Positions 46,421 to 58,394 of a stretch of 64,000 bases of DNA are shown here, piece by piece; the stretch's first letter is position 1; every line of letters begins with the position of its first letter. The notes below the pieces were generated by a model. That model saw nothing but the letters and a program-made list of their open reading frames with translations. It did not search any database and had not been told where the DNA came from. The DNA lies in assembly GCA_028583605.1 (NCBI GenBank), contig CM053328.1:7816268-7880267 (forward strand). The letters are read 5' to 3'. Made by a program: the position numbers and the translations under genes. The DNA is from Dastarcus helophoroides (lineage: Eukaryota; Arthropoda; Insecta; Coleoptera; Bothrideridae).

Positions 46421-47389
46421 TATGCGAAGAATTTGAATTACGAATCTTAAAATTTTGAACCAATTGTAGAAAAGGAATTCGAAACTTAAGTTCGATTTTA
46501 AAGCTACCATTTTAAAAAGAAGTACTTTTCAAAGTTAAACTAAAAAGATTTAAAAAAAAAAGTCGAAATTTAGAAGAATTTTGGAGTTTTAAATCTAAAT
46601 AAGAATTTCGAAGAAAGAGCACAAACCAACATTTTTCAATTATGTGCAGAACATGTTGACTATAAAAAGGAAACGTCAAAAAGAAACTTCAAAATATCTA
46701 AAAAGAAAACGTTTCTCCACATTTCAATTCAAACATTGCAAGTGCTAAAATGGAAGCCAAAATTTCGAGTTTAAAATTTAAATTTTTAGAAGTTGAAGGA
46801 AAAGGATTCGTACAAAAGTCAAAACATGTATTGATCACCTACAAGAATTTGGATTTTGTGTGGAAACAAATTGAGCAACGATGTTAGCTCTCAATGTGAT
46901 TAGGCAACTTTAAATATAATCGCGTGTATCATTCATTACATAAAAATCCCCTGTCCAAAATGCCCATTTTTACCATCTTAGATGCTGAATTTTTAAAAAT
47001 CCTCTCTTAATGCTCACCTACGTTTTAAGGGGAAAATCTATATGAAATTTTATCCTCCTAGACCCACCCGTGCGTTGTCTGTCAGTGTGTATAGATTTAT
47101 TAAATAGATTATCCTATTTTGGAAAAGAACGTTTCCAAGTTCGCGCTGATCATAAGACAGATCAGCCAAATGTCCGTTATGAAAGTTACGTGTGATAAAA
47201 TATCCGAAATTTGTTAGTAAAAATTCTCGAAAATTTGGACTTCAACTTGAAAAGATTAAAGTCGAAATTGAAAAATAAAAAAGTTTGACATTCAAATTTC
47301 AAGTAATTGACATTTTTAACTCTTGCTGTGTGGAATTCTTCAATATTCATAACTATTAAACTATATTAACGATAAATTTGTAGGTGGTA
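46421..47389. other. Spacer without recognised gene
   Basis: AT-rich, A-rich low-complexity in its first part and less biased from 46800. Nothing identified. Confidence 0.4.
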
Positions 47390-50300
47390 GACTGGAACTT
47401 TCCGTTGTCCGAGGTAGTACCATCTAGGTAGTATCACTAGGAGGCGGTGAAATGATGCTTACATCATGTTTCCGTATCTGACACGTGAGTCTTTTTCTGC
47501 TATTCTTCTTTCCTCATTCTGTCCATTTCCTTTTTTCATCTACTCTGATTTTTTCTTCTAATTATTAAAAACATAGATGATGGATTCTCTTCGTGCAAAA
47601 AATTATAGACGTAAACTACCCTCCCGCTCGGATGTCCAGGTGGAGGGTGTACGAGGGAATCCAAAATCGACGGACAATTTTAATGTACCACGGGCTAAGT
47701 TTCTTTCAAACAATTCATTCAAAATTCAATTCTGTAACATTCGGGGTCTAAACTCAAATCTAAACTCGGTTCACCTTCAAAATGAAAGACCCCATGTGCT
47801 GTCTCTGACAGAAACCCAAGTCTCCCCATCCATCAATACGGTCCATTTGCTTTGCCCTTTTGCACACAAAATTTCGACACAAGATGGGAATTTGTGCTTT
47901 TAAGCGAAACGACCTGTTCTGTTAACGAGAAGAAGCACTGGAATCTGCTGATCATGATGTGATTTGGCTGAAAATCTGCTCTAAAAACGAAGTAATATTC
48001 ATTTGTTCACTTTATTTGTCCCCAAACGATCCCTCATACAGACAGCTCTTCTCTTATCTCTCCGTAACCTTTGATCACCTACAGGTGAATTATCCAAAAG
48101 CTAAGATTGTCTTTCTCGGTGACTTCAACGTACACAACATCCTCTGGTTAAGGTTTTCTTCCCGAACTGACGACGCGGGAAGGGTGGCAGAGGCTTTCAC
48201 CATCACTTGTGGACTATTGCAATTAGTTGAGGAACCCACAAGAATTCCTGATGTAGATACCCAACAACCTAATCTAATCGATCTTTTCCTTACAAATTCA
48301 CCAAATTCGTGTAAAATCTCTGTGACATCACCGCTTGGAAATTCGGATCACAAGCTTGTAGCAGTTTCTCGCTCGCTTCATATACCACTTCCTTCCCAGA
48401 CGCGGTCCCGTAGGGTTTGGCACTTTAACTCTGCAAACTGGAAAGAATTAAGAGACAACTTTGCATCTTTCCCATGGTAGGAAGTCTGCTTTAACTTAGA
48501 TAACCCTTCCTTAATCGTCGAATCCATCACGGAAACTATCTTGATTGGTATGGAATGCTTAATTCCACACTCCCAAAAGAAGTCTGCCTCCAGTAAATCT
48601 TGGTTCAGCAAAAAATGTGCTCGCGCTGTCTCCTGCAAAAATCGCGCATATCGTCGTTGGCGAAATAATCCCTCAGTCGAGACTCGGGCCGTATTTGTAG
48701 GTGCACGAAATTCTTGTAATCATGTTATTGACGAGGCAAAAGGTGATTTCGATCGTAAAATGCGCCAGAGGCTTATCAACTGTCCGAACGGTTTCAGGTC
48801 CTTTTGGGAATTTGCAAAGTCGATTGAAAAGAATTTTACAACTTCGAATTTCCCACCTTTACTCGATGAAAATAGCAATATTGCTACTACCTCCAAGGAA
48901 AAGGTTGACATGCTAGCCTTAATGCTTGCTGAAAATTCCATTCTTGATTCTCGAAACGCAGAACCTCCTATTCTTCCTAAGGTTGGCACTTCGATGCCTG
49001 AAGTTGTTTTCAGACAACGCACAATCAGGAAGATTCTTCTTGAGCTCGACATCTCGAAAGCTTCTGACCTTGATGATATTCCCGCTATTGTTCTTAAGAA
49101 GTGCGCCCCACTTAGGACTCTTGTCCTAAGCAAATTGTCCACACTCTCTTACAACAAAGGTGTATTCCCTAACATCTGGAAATCTGCTAGAGTGCAGCCT
49201 ATTTCTAAAAAGGGAAAAAGGAATCTGGCTAACAACTAACGCCCTATATCTTTGTTACCCGTCATATCTAAAGTGATGGTTATTAACATCGAGATCTTCA
49301 AATATTTGGAGGAAAACAGAATCATCTCCGACAGGCAATACGGTTTTAGACAACAACGTTCCACTGGCGATCTATTGACATATGTTACTCGTATCTGTAA
49401 CTCAGCTATGGAAAAACATGGTGAGGCTAGGATTGTGGCATTGGATATCTCAAAGGCTTTCGACAGAGTCTGGCACCGATCTCTTCTCGCCAAATTAACA
49501 TATTATGGTCTTCCTCCTGGACTCTGTCATTTGATATCCAATTTTCTCGCTGAAAGATCTCTTCAGGTCCTCGTCGATGGCATCTTATCCGAGACATTTG
49601 CGATTAACGCAGGAGTGCCTCAGGGGTCTGTTCTGTCTCCTTCTCTATTTCTGTTACACATAAACGATCTCTAACTTCGAATCCTATATACAGCTACGCA
49701 GATGATAGTAACCTTGTGTTATCTTTTTTCTCCGACAAACCATTATCTATCGCTGCTTCAGATTGACTAAGGGAACAGCAGATGCAGACGATTAATTGGA
49801 ATATCGAGATTATTCTGGAATGGGGTAAGAACAATTTGGTCGACTTTAACGATTCAAAAACTCAGACCGCGGTTTTCTCTAAGAAAACATCAAGGGATAA
49901 TGCAACAAACATACTAATGGACGATAAAACCCTTCCGATGGGATCTAATCTATCTATCCTAGAAGTGAATGCGAGCACTAACTTCTCTTGGGACGATCAT
50001 GTGCGCGCCATTGCCAAATCAGCCTCTCAGAAGCTAGGCTTTCTTTTTAGAGCTAAAAAGTACTTCACATCTCATCAGTTATTAACATTATACAAAGCTC
50101 AAGTTAGGCCAACACTAGAATACTGTTCTCATGTTTGAGGTTCAGCCCCAAAACACACTTTAGCTTTCTTGGATTCAATTCAAAGAAGGGCGATTCGCCT
50201 AATTGATAACGAGAGTCTGACCGATTCTTTCGAAACCCTAGAGCACAGGCGTATGGTTGGTGACTTGTCTCTTTTCTACAAGTACTATCATGGAAGATGC

Positions 50301-50600
50301 TCGCCGGAACTAATAGGATTAATCCCCCCAAGGGCAAGATTCTTGAGGCCTACTAGACAGTCGGAGACAGCAAATTCCTGTGCGGTCCAGCTTGACACAG
50401 TCTACGGAGGCTCTTTTTTCTATAGAACTTCCAAGTTATGGAACTTCTTACCGAAAGGAATTTTTCTCAAAAATTACAACCTATCCTTGTTTAAGAAGGC
50501 GGTTCATCGCCATCTATCCTTGTTTCCGTATCCTACTCGCAGTGCTTTCAAAGCATAATGGGGTTACTCTTTGCGAGTGGATTAAACTTAAAAAAAAATA
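47390..50600 (+). mobile_element. Non-LTR retrotransposon (CR1/Jockey-like LINE)
   Basis: A ~190-bp pyrimidine-rich leader precedes a long coding region with an AP-endonuclease and a reverse transcriptase, then a short 3' end in GGATTAAACTTAAAAAAAAA. The 5' border is approximate and no target duplication was found. A truncated relative lies reversed at 1394-1922, so the family is multi-copy. The clade is inferred only from motif style. Confidence 0.85.
47577..50558 (+). pseudogene. LINE ORF2: endonuclease-reverse transcriptase, inactivated
   Basis: Endonuclease blocks are FCNIRGLNSNL, LTETQV, FLGDFNVHN and LGNSDHKL. Reverse transcriptase blocks are RPISLLPVISKV, GFRQQRSTGD, ALDISKAFDRVWH (motif A), GVPQGSVLSP (motif B) and YADD (motif C). 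The C-terminal SIQRRAIRLIDN region follows. The frame is broken near 47903, by TAG at 48478-48480, by TAA in place of the usual tyrosine codon before RPIS (~49237), by a 1-base loss at ~49672, by TGA at ~49765, and by TGA in place of tryptophan at ~50136. It cannot encode an active enzyme. Confidence 0.88.
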
Positions 50601-51289
50601 CAACAAGAGATGTTTTTTTCAATTTATTTAACATTTAAGGGTCTACCATGAAGAACAACAAGAGATGTTAAAAATTCCGCCGACAATGCTAAAAAACAAT
50701 CATAGCAAATATTTGCAGAAATATTGTGGAATTCTTAACTTCTCTTGTAGTTATCGTTAATAAAGTTAAATCGCTATGAATGTTCAAATTTCAACAAAAA
50801 ATGTGAAAAATGTTGGAAGAAGTGGACACGTTTCTGTTGAAACTCGAAATTTTGAGAAAAAAATGTAAATTTCGTTAAAAATTTACAATTGCCAAGAAAA
50901 TTTTGAAATTGACCTTGGTTCTGCGATTATTGTACTCCGATGAAAAGTTTGCAGAATGTTAAAATAATTTATGACGGGTTATTTCGAATGAAAAATAATC
51001 TATCTTTGGATTATTAGAATTACTAGAAAGAGTCCTTGGTTATAAAAAATAATTATTTTTAGTCGTTATATAAAGTGCAACAGCTTCAAGTTTTTATTTG
51101 ACCTGATAGTTGATGAGAAGTGGGAGAAATTGTTTTATTTATTGGTTTCGTCAAAGAAACAGTTTGTCCAAATAATATTTGATTTGTTCCATTAAAAGTT
51201 TGCATGGTTTGCATGACACCTAAACATGCCCGAAAGAAGTAACAATTAATTTAGGAGAAATATAAAATTTCTCCTATCAATAATAATGT
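50601..51289. other. Spacer
   Basis: AT-rich. The part 50602-50660 is the reverse relative of 42976-43056 (shared TTCTTCATGGTAGACCCTTA and AAATGTTAAATAAATTGAAA). ACAACAAGAGATGTT occurs twice (50602 and 50655). No gene. Confidence 0.45.
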
Positions 51290-51295
51290 TTTATT
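51290..51295 (-). terminator. Candidate polyadenylation signal of the second CLC gene
   Basis: AATAAA on the minus strand, about 75 nt past its stop codon. Confidence 0.5.
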
Positions 51296-51369
51296 TCAAA
51301 TTTTTTACTTATTATATATGAAATAAAAATGTATAAATAATCTTATTATGGGTGAAATATTCTGTTTTT

Positions 51370-53241
51370 TCAGGTCGGTACCCTCAATTCCTCCATTCCC
51401 ATTTTCCCAAGGTAATCCAGAGACCTATACCTTGACAAATCCTTCCTAGTTACCATGCCGATTACCTAAAATTTTTGAAATTATCGTCTTCCGCGTTGAG
51501 GAAATATTTTACCTCAAAAGTGTGGGTAACTATGGGTAAGTGTCTTAACCCCATGTTGGAGAATAATCTTATGGTGCGAGGTAAAGTGGTACACTGGAAG
51601 AAATAGTTGAAGTCTAACTTTAGGCAGATTATTCGACTTACGTGAAGAGTAACATAAGGCGAGTTATTCATGTAAGGTCTAAGATCAACGAATTTGTTCC
51701 TATCCTCATAAGAGAGATCAATATCCTACAATTAAGTGACAGTAATACTTTAAATACAACAAGCGTAACATTATATACTTCTCCTGTTAAATCTTCCTGT
51801 TCTGATCTTATAAAAACGGATGGATGAAACTCATCGAAGGAAGTTTTCAGATATAGTTTATCCTTAAGGATTGCTATAAGTACGGATCTTAATATAACAC
51901 CTCGTATTGTTCCATATGAAATATATTGACCCTAAAATTAATTATAAATTGAAAGTTTATCACTTCCATCTTATTTTACCCTTGATCTTGTTTCTGGCTT
52001 GGTAACCACAGGGAAACCATTATGGCTCGTATCTACGAGCATATCGAGAATGTTACCAACTTTTTCCACACACTGGAAAGTATTTACTGGAAACGACATG
52101 ACCTCACTAGCTAAGATATCGTTTAGTAAAGCGCTGGGGTGGAAAGGGAGCAACGGAAGTCCTATATAAATGTATTTCATTGTCGAAAATCCCATCGTTG
52201 AACTAAATCTCCCGTCCATTTAGCTGTGAGTATCGTAACGGTTAAGGGGAAGCACATAGAGAGATTTCCGGAACATTCAATCAAGATCACCACCAGCGCA
52301 ATTGTACATCTAATCAGTCCACCTAATTGGGCGGCAGCTCCAATTAAAGCGTACTTGCCAGGAGGCGTTATAGCCTGAAAAAAAAAACAAAGATGAATGC
52401 ATCTGTCACAATTTTTAAACCATCAACCTCTTTAGGAAGGAAATAAGCCAAACCAAAATTCATGGCTCTTCCCCAAGCAGCTCCAGTAACAATACTTGGG
52501 ATGTAACTACCGATTGGAAGCGATACTCCAAATGTTATGCAAGTTAGAAGGTAGTAAGTCACGCTAAATATGCCAATTGTTGGAAAATCTAAATCTACAA
52601 AGTCGCTGTTTAGTAGAGAATTCGCCATTTCATCTGAGGATTGAAACCACAAGGCGATGTTAACGTTGATATTATCTTTACTGCAATACAACTTGTACTA
52701 AAATTGTTAATATGATTGTTAAATTTTAAAGTCTTAGTTATTTGTGTTTTATGGTACATTTTGATCGTTGTCTTTTTCATTTTTCGCTTCTATACATCCA
52801 CTTCCAGATAAAATGGTTCCATATATGGCCATCACATGAATCAATGTCACAAAACCAACTTCTATCACTTTCAGGAAATTCTTACGTTTTACGTACCTAA
52901 AAATGCACATTGTATTTTCAAAAAGGAACTCGATAAATAAGAATGATACTTCGCTCTAAATATGTGAATTTTATTGTTGAGGAAGATCCAGAATGATCCC
53001 AAAATTCCTCCTATGAAACCCATGAGGATGAATACCGGCGTTTCGTATAGATCAAAATTGAAAATTTCTACTTGCTTGAAGTAATAACCTCCGACGGAAG
53101 TAGGACTATCCACGGAGGCGCTTATATACTGGATAAAAATGCCTGTCAGGGAGCTAGCAACTATGGCTGGAAAAAATACTTTCCACGTCAGGCATCTAGA
53201 CCAGTGAGTGAAACCTTCCTCAACCGTGAATATGACTCCGC
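51370..53241 (-). CDS. Second CLC-7-like chloride transporter, N-terminus missing, possible frameshift
   Basis: Minus-strand exons 53241-52950, 52896-52758, 52697-52428, 52374-51980, 51931-51779, 51725-51642, 51593-51513 and 51465-51370 (stop TGA). The first two and the two of 84 and 81 nt match the lengths and phases of the corresponding CLCN7 exons exactly. Visible: GGVIFTVEEG with the proton-glutamate region, GSYIP in place of GxFx[15 protein letters not shown], and two CBS domains (ASEVMSFPVNTF; LPIVTHTFEVIGMVTRKD). Exons for the first third (GSGIP, gating glutamate) were not found up to 64 kb. At about 52160-52215 the CLCN7 intron is absent and the reading frame shifts. It is a diverged paralogue, either a 5'-truncated pseudogene or a gene whose start lies further right plus assembly errors. 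Confidence 0.75.
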
Positions 53242-54329
53242 CTGAGAAATAAAAACTATTAAACCATTGCATTGGCAGCGATATTCACATTGGTGGACGA
53301 AATTCATCTTTTTTTTTTTCGAAAAATGTATTCTTGTATTAAGTTTTCCATTTATTCTAGTGGACCTCTCTTAACACATTCCATGCTAAGAACACGCCTA
53401 GCGTGTCCATAGGAACAATCGCTTCATGCTCAAAACACGCGCAGCATGTCTAGGCCTTAAAAATTCCGCTTAATATAAATAATGTTACAAAATTGTTCAT
53501 ATTTACATCAGCACTTGTTCTTGTTCATTTTTTTTCATATTAACGTTCCATCGCATTGTAAAGTTAAATTTACATGTACAATAATAACCTATATTTTTTT
53601 AAAGTTTTGTTCAATTTTTTATCATATAATTATAGTATGTACTGTCAAATTTCACAATTTTACAATATTTGCCTAGCCTTGCGCCCAGGAGGATGCAAAA
53701 AATACCGATTATTGAGAATTCAAGGGCATGATATCTTTTTTTAGTCGACGATTTTTTTGGGGACTAACTATTTTTTAATCTTAAAAAAAATATTGGCAAA
53801 TACTAAAGTTATGCCCGTTTTTTATTTTTGGTCGTTAAAAATTATTTTAGGGCATTTTTTATTGTTATCGGCACAGCCCCTCATTTCCATCCCTTTAATC
53901 AATATCCCGTTTTGCTGTTAAAAACCTAGAAACCCTAATTCTTATGCTATTTATTACTTTTAGAATATTTCTAGTGCAATTTTTTAAAAGGATTAGGCTA
54001 AGGGGGAGCATTTATTGCCAGATGTACTTTGTTTATCTTTGCTTTGTTATTTTTATGTTCGAAAAGATAACAAGCTGGATTGTGAATAAAGTGAAATGCA
54101 TTTTGAAAAATATATTATAGTCACCGTAGCGCACAAATTTAAATTTTTTTGGAATCTTGCAATCGTCCAGAATAGAGAGCCTCAAGGGGGAGAGTGCAAA
54201 CTGGTTTTGCTGTGATTGGCTCGCCTAACTGATTTGTATTTCTTTCTCTTCATTTTGGAAATGTAGTTTTTCTCAAAGTGTCATTTTGTTCCAAAAATCT
54301 CAATTTTTCTTACGCTAAAGATTTCTTAT
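53242..54329. other. Spacer upstream of the second CLC fragment
   Basis: AT-rich. Two imperfect copies of CATGCT-A-AACACGC lie at about 53382 and 53428, each followed by a GTGTC/ATGTCTA tail. The stretch 53980-54010 (TTAGGCTAAGGGGGAGCA) recalls the left part of the 55.6-kb hAT element. No CLC exon recognised. Confidence 0.4.
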
Positions 54330-55386
54330 CTTTATCCTGTCCTCAACGAGTAAAATGTCTCTAAATGATGGTGACATCGAAATTTTACTAAAATAGCACT
54401 TATCACCCAAAAATCTTCTAGTTATCAAGTTTCATTAAAGTTTGAGTTTGAATTTTTCCTGAAGGAGAAAAACATCCCTAAAAATAGTGATCCTCTCTCT
54501 GGAAATCGACAGAACCGTTTCAGAGAGAAGAAATTGTTTCTCAAGGAGGATGCTCCTAATAAGTAAAGATCCGATTTTTACTAAAATTGCTTCGTAATCT
54601 AGATCATTTTTCTGACACAAAGATGTCCTAGTTACCAAGTTCATCGACATTGATAGAGTCATTTCGGATATAAAAATTATTCCTGAAAGAGGAAGATGCC
54701 CCTAAAAAATGGTGATCCTGAATTTATATAGATCGTTTTCCTGAACCAAAAAACCCTTAGTTACAAGAGTTTCATGGAAATCGATAGAAACTTTTTGGAG
54801 GTAAAAGTTTGTTTCTCAATCAGGAAGATGTCCCTAATAATGGTGACCCCGAATTTTTACTAAAGTTGCTAAATTGCATCTACCTAGATCATCTTCTTGA
54901 CCCAAATATTTCCTGATCACCAATTTTCATCGAAACTGAGGAGTCGTTGCGGAGACAAACATTGTTCCTGAAGAAAGAAAAGTTCCTAAAAAAATTGTCA
55001 TCTTAAATTTTTATATATAATTTTTCCAATTCAAAAAAATTTTGGTTAGCGATGCAAATAGAATGCAACCTAGACTACAGTTTGCAGCCCCCTAAGAGTA
55101 TTTAGTAGATCATAAATAAATGAAACTATCAACAGTTGAGCCACAAACACTTAGCAAAGCGGTTGCTCTATAGGGAAGCCCCAGAAGACTATCATATAAA
55201 TGCACGGACCAATAGGCTTGAACATTTATCAAATATTGGTTTGTGCATTAGGACTTGGTTACCAACTTTGGTCAAAAGTGATAGAACATACGTAGAATCG
55301 TTTCAGATATAAATAATATTCGTTCCCCCCCCAAAAAAAAAAATCCTAAAAAATGGTGATAGCTAAATTTTACTAAAATTGAATCC
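54330..55386 (+). repeat. ~145-bp degenerate satellite, left part
   Basis: Units share CCTGAAG-GGAAGATG-CCCTAA, AATGGTGATCC, CTAGATCATTTTCTTGAC, CTAGTTACCAAGTTTCATCG and GTTTC-GAGATAAAAA. Repeat landmarks occur near 54505, 54650, 54785 and 54935. A non-repeat stretch (55020-55290) interrupts it. Confidence 0.7.
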
Positions 55387-55394
55387 GTCTAGAT

Positions 55395-55626
55395 CAGTGA
55401 TTCCCAAAGTGGGCGTTACCGCCCCCTAGTGGGCGCTGTAAGGTTCAAAGGGGGCGGTAATGGTCCATGGGTGCACCTGGGGGCGATGAATAACTGTAAA
55501 GTGGCGGTAAAACCACACATATGCATGTCTTTCGGCTTAATTGTAATAAAAATTTTGAAAAAATTATTTCAAGGGGAGCTTTTTCTGGAAAGTGGGCGGT
55601 AGGCCAAATAAGTTTGGTAACCACTG
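55395..55626. mobile_element. hAT MITE with perfect 8-bp target duplication
   Basis: The ends are CAGTGATTCCCAAAGTGG and, inverted, TTTGGTAACCACTG. GTCTAGAT flanks it on both sides (55387-55394 and 55627-55634). The interior is GC-rich with GGGCG runs and is noncoding. It abuts a second hAT element. Confidence 0.9.
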
Positions 55627-55634
55627 GTCTAGAT

Positions 55635-57915
55635 CAAGGATGAGCAAGACGCGACCCGCCTAACATTTTTCTGGAGCCCGCCTAAGCTCTACTGTTTTAT
55701 GTAAAAATTTTATAAAAGAAAAGGTCAAACAATTTGATGAAAAAAAAAAGAAAATAAATTTCCACGATTCATGAAATATCTTAAACATAAGCTTAGGCAA
55801 GGGGGAGCAATAACAATCATTCTAAAAAAACTCATGGGTAAAAAAGAAAACCTTCTGGTTTAGTAACGTGTATTTTTACTTAAAAACTATAGAATTGGGA
55901 ACATCGCATTTTCAAATTAAAGTCAAAATTTTTAAAAAAAAGTTCAATCTTAAGGAAAAACCTTTTAGAGAACTTTAAGAAATGTCGAAATTTCGAAAAA
56001 GTGGAAATGTAAAAGAGACGAAATTGCAAAAAGAAATTTTTGTAAAAAGAGTTGAAATTTCCAGAAGTCGAATTCAGGTAAAAAAATGCAACTTTTAAAA
56101 ACAATGATTTCAGAATTTTTATTTTATTATAATTTTGTCATATTTTTAAAATTTTTCAAGGAATCTTTTTTTCAAGATTTTCTAAAAATATTCTTCTCAG
56201 ATTGTTTAGATTTCTATTAAAATTTCAATCCAATTAAAAAAAATAAACGAATTTTGTGAAAAAGTCTAAATCTTAGGAAAAAAAATCATTTTAAATGGAA
56301 ATGTCCAGAAGCAGATAAAATTGAATTTTGAGTTAAAAGTCAAGTTGAAATTATCGGGAATAAAATTCTAAAAAAAATCAGAAAAACAAAGAATTCGAAA
56401 AAAAATTCAGGATTTTTCAAAATTACGTTACTAATTACAAAAAATATTGAATTTTCTAGGAAACATTCCAAATTTTCAGAAGAAGGTCCAATTTTAGGAG
56501 GAAAATTTCAAAAGTTGAAATTTTCAATAAATCATATTGAAAATAAAAACGTAACCTTTCTCAAAAACTCGAGAAATGTGTAAAATTCAAAAAGAAGATC
56601 TGATTTTGTGAAAAGACGCAATTTCAAAAAAAGCCCAATCCTGAGAAAGGAAAATCGCAAAATTCAAAAACATTGTTCTCAAAATTTAAAATTTAGTAAA
56701 GATGTTGAATTTACAAAAAATCTTTTTCTCGAAATCCCCAAATATATTTTTCGCAACAACAGAAAAGTGAACATTTTCAGAAATTTTTTTTGAAAAAGTC
56801 CAAAAAGTAGAAATTTGAAAACAGAATCGAAATTTCGAAAAAGACAAATTTTGGGGAACAGGCGAATTTTAGGTAAAAGACTATCTTAGAAAAATTCGAA
56901 ATTTTGAAAAAAAAGGCGATTTTACCAACAAAAAAAAAGAAAAAATTTATTGAAATATTAAATATCGGATATTGAGATAAAAATCAAGATTTCCTGAAAA
57001 AGACAAATTTTAGGAAGCCAGTCAGAATTTCTAAAAAAATCAAAATCTTTAAGATCGAAATTTTTAGTAAATGTTCAGAAAAATATTGGAATTTGAAAAA
57101 AAATTTGAGAAAACTTTGAAATGGACAAAAAATTGTCTAAAGAAAGTCAAATTAAAATAAAGTAAAAAAAAATAGTCAAAACCCCGATAAAAAAGACGAT
57201 ATTGTAAGAGAAATTTTGCAAAAAAGATCTTAATTTTGAGAAAAAGCATTTAATCTTAGTGAAACTTCGAAATTCAGAAAAGTAGTAAATTTTATGAGAA
57301 ATATCGAATATTTATTTTCTTTGGACTCTCCGGACGAGTCAGAGGAAAACAGGGTTCCTACCTTGCCTCAACAGGCGTCAGAAAATGTCAAATATTGTGA
57401 TAACACATCGAAATTTTGACAAACAAGTTGAAACTACCAGAAATTTGGAATAAAAAAGGGTTGAAGTTTACAAAGATATTTTTGTTTTTTCACAAAAATT
57501 TTAAATTTCTAAAAAATATACCTTTCTGTCTAAAAGATCGACCAGATTTCGAAAAAAAGGGAAATTTTTATAAATAAGCGGACATTTTCAAAATCAGAAA
57601 AAGGCGAAATTGTCAGGAAAAGTCGAATTTCGAGAAATGACGAAATTTCAGAAAAAAAACGAGGAACTTTTAAATTCAAAATTTTTACAGTCATGTTTGA
57701 TAAAAGAATGATTTATGAATAAATGCGAAATTTTAATAGAAAAAGTCAAAAGGTAGAAATTTCGAAAAAGTGTTTCAATGATAGGATGAATTCTGAATTG
57801 GAAAGTCCTCCAATTGAATACATACAAATTTTCAGTTTGCTGCATGAACCAGGGAGTGCAAGTGCCCCAGCATTCATATTTTTTTCAGTCTGTAAAACAA
57901 GGTTGCGCATCCCTG
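55635..57915. mobile_element. 2.28-kb non-autonomous hAT element carrying A-rich repeat DNA
   Basis: The left end CAAGGATGAGCAA and right end TTGCGCATCCCTG are an imperfect hAT inverted repeat. GTCTAGAT again flanks both sides (55627-55634 and 57916-57923). The ends hold ordinary sequence (CGCGACCCGCC; CAGGGAGTGCAAGTGCCCC). The interior from about 55880 to 57780 is the A-rich GAAATTTCGAAAAAG family. No transposase is visible. Confidence 0.8.
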
Positions 57916-57923
57916 GTCTAGAT

Positions 57924-58392
57924 CGTTTTGTTGACACAAAAATCCTCCATTTACTAAATTTTGTCGGAATCGATAAAACCCTTTCGAAAATAAAAATTGT
58001 TCCTGGAGGCCAATGATGTCCCTGACAAAATGCGACCCCAAATTTATATTCTTATGGTTTTCTTAATCCAAAAAACCCTTTTTTACCGAATTGCATCGAA
58101 ATCGATACAACCGTTTCTGAGATAAAAATTTCTTCCTCAAGGAGCAATATATCCCTAAAAATGGTGATATCAAATTTTTTTTTAATCAAAAAAAACCTTA
58201 ATTAGCAAGTTTTATCGAAATCCATAGAGCTGTTTAGGAGATAAAAAATTTGTTCCTGAAGAATTAAAATCTTCTCGAGAACTGTTGATTCCAAATTTTT
58301 ACCAAGACACCTATCTGGATCATTTTTTTGGCTCAATTAATCCCTAGTTAACGATTTAATCAAAAGCGTTAGTCGTTTTACCGAAAAATGTA
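57924..58392 (+). repeat. Satellite, right part
   Basis: Resumes the array of 54.3-55.4 kb after the hAT insertions: CCTGGAGGCCAATGATGTCC, CGATACAACCGTTTCTGAGA and TTCCTCAAGGAGCAATAT. Units here are nearer 125-130 bp. It ends at the mariner-type element. Confidence 0.65.
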
Positions 58393-58394
58393 TA

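Noticed and set aside
53241..53310. Possible extra exon of the second CLC gene (peptide VNIAANAM)
   Set aside because: Only weakly like the expected [11 protein letters not shown], lacks the conserved glycines and has a poor donor; not included.
53335..53460. piggyBac end (TTAACACATTCCATGC)
   Set aside because: The TTAA start is suggestive, but no inverted partner end or second TTAA at a sensible distance was found.
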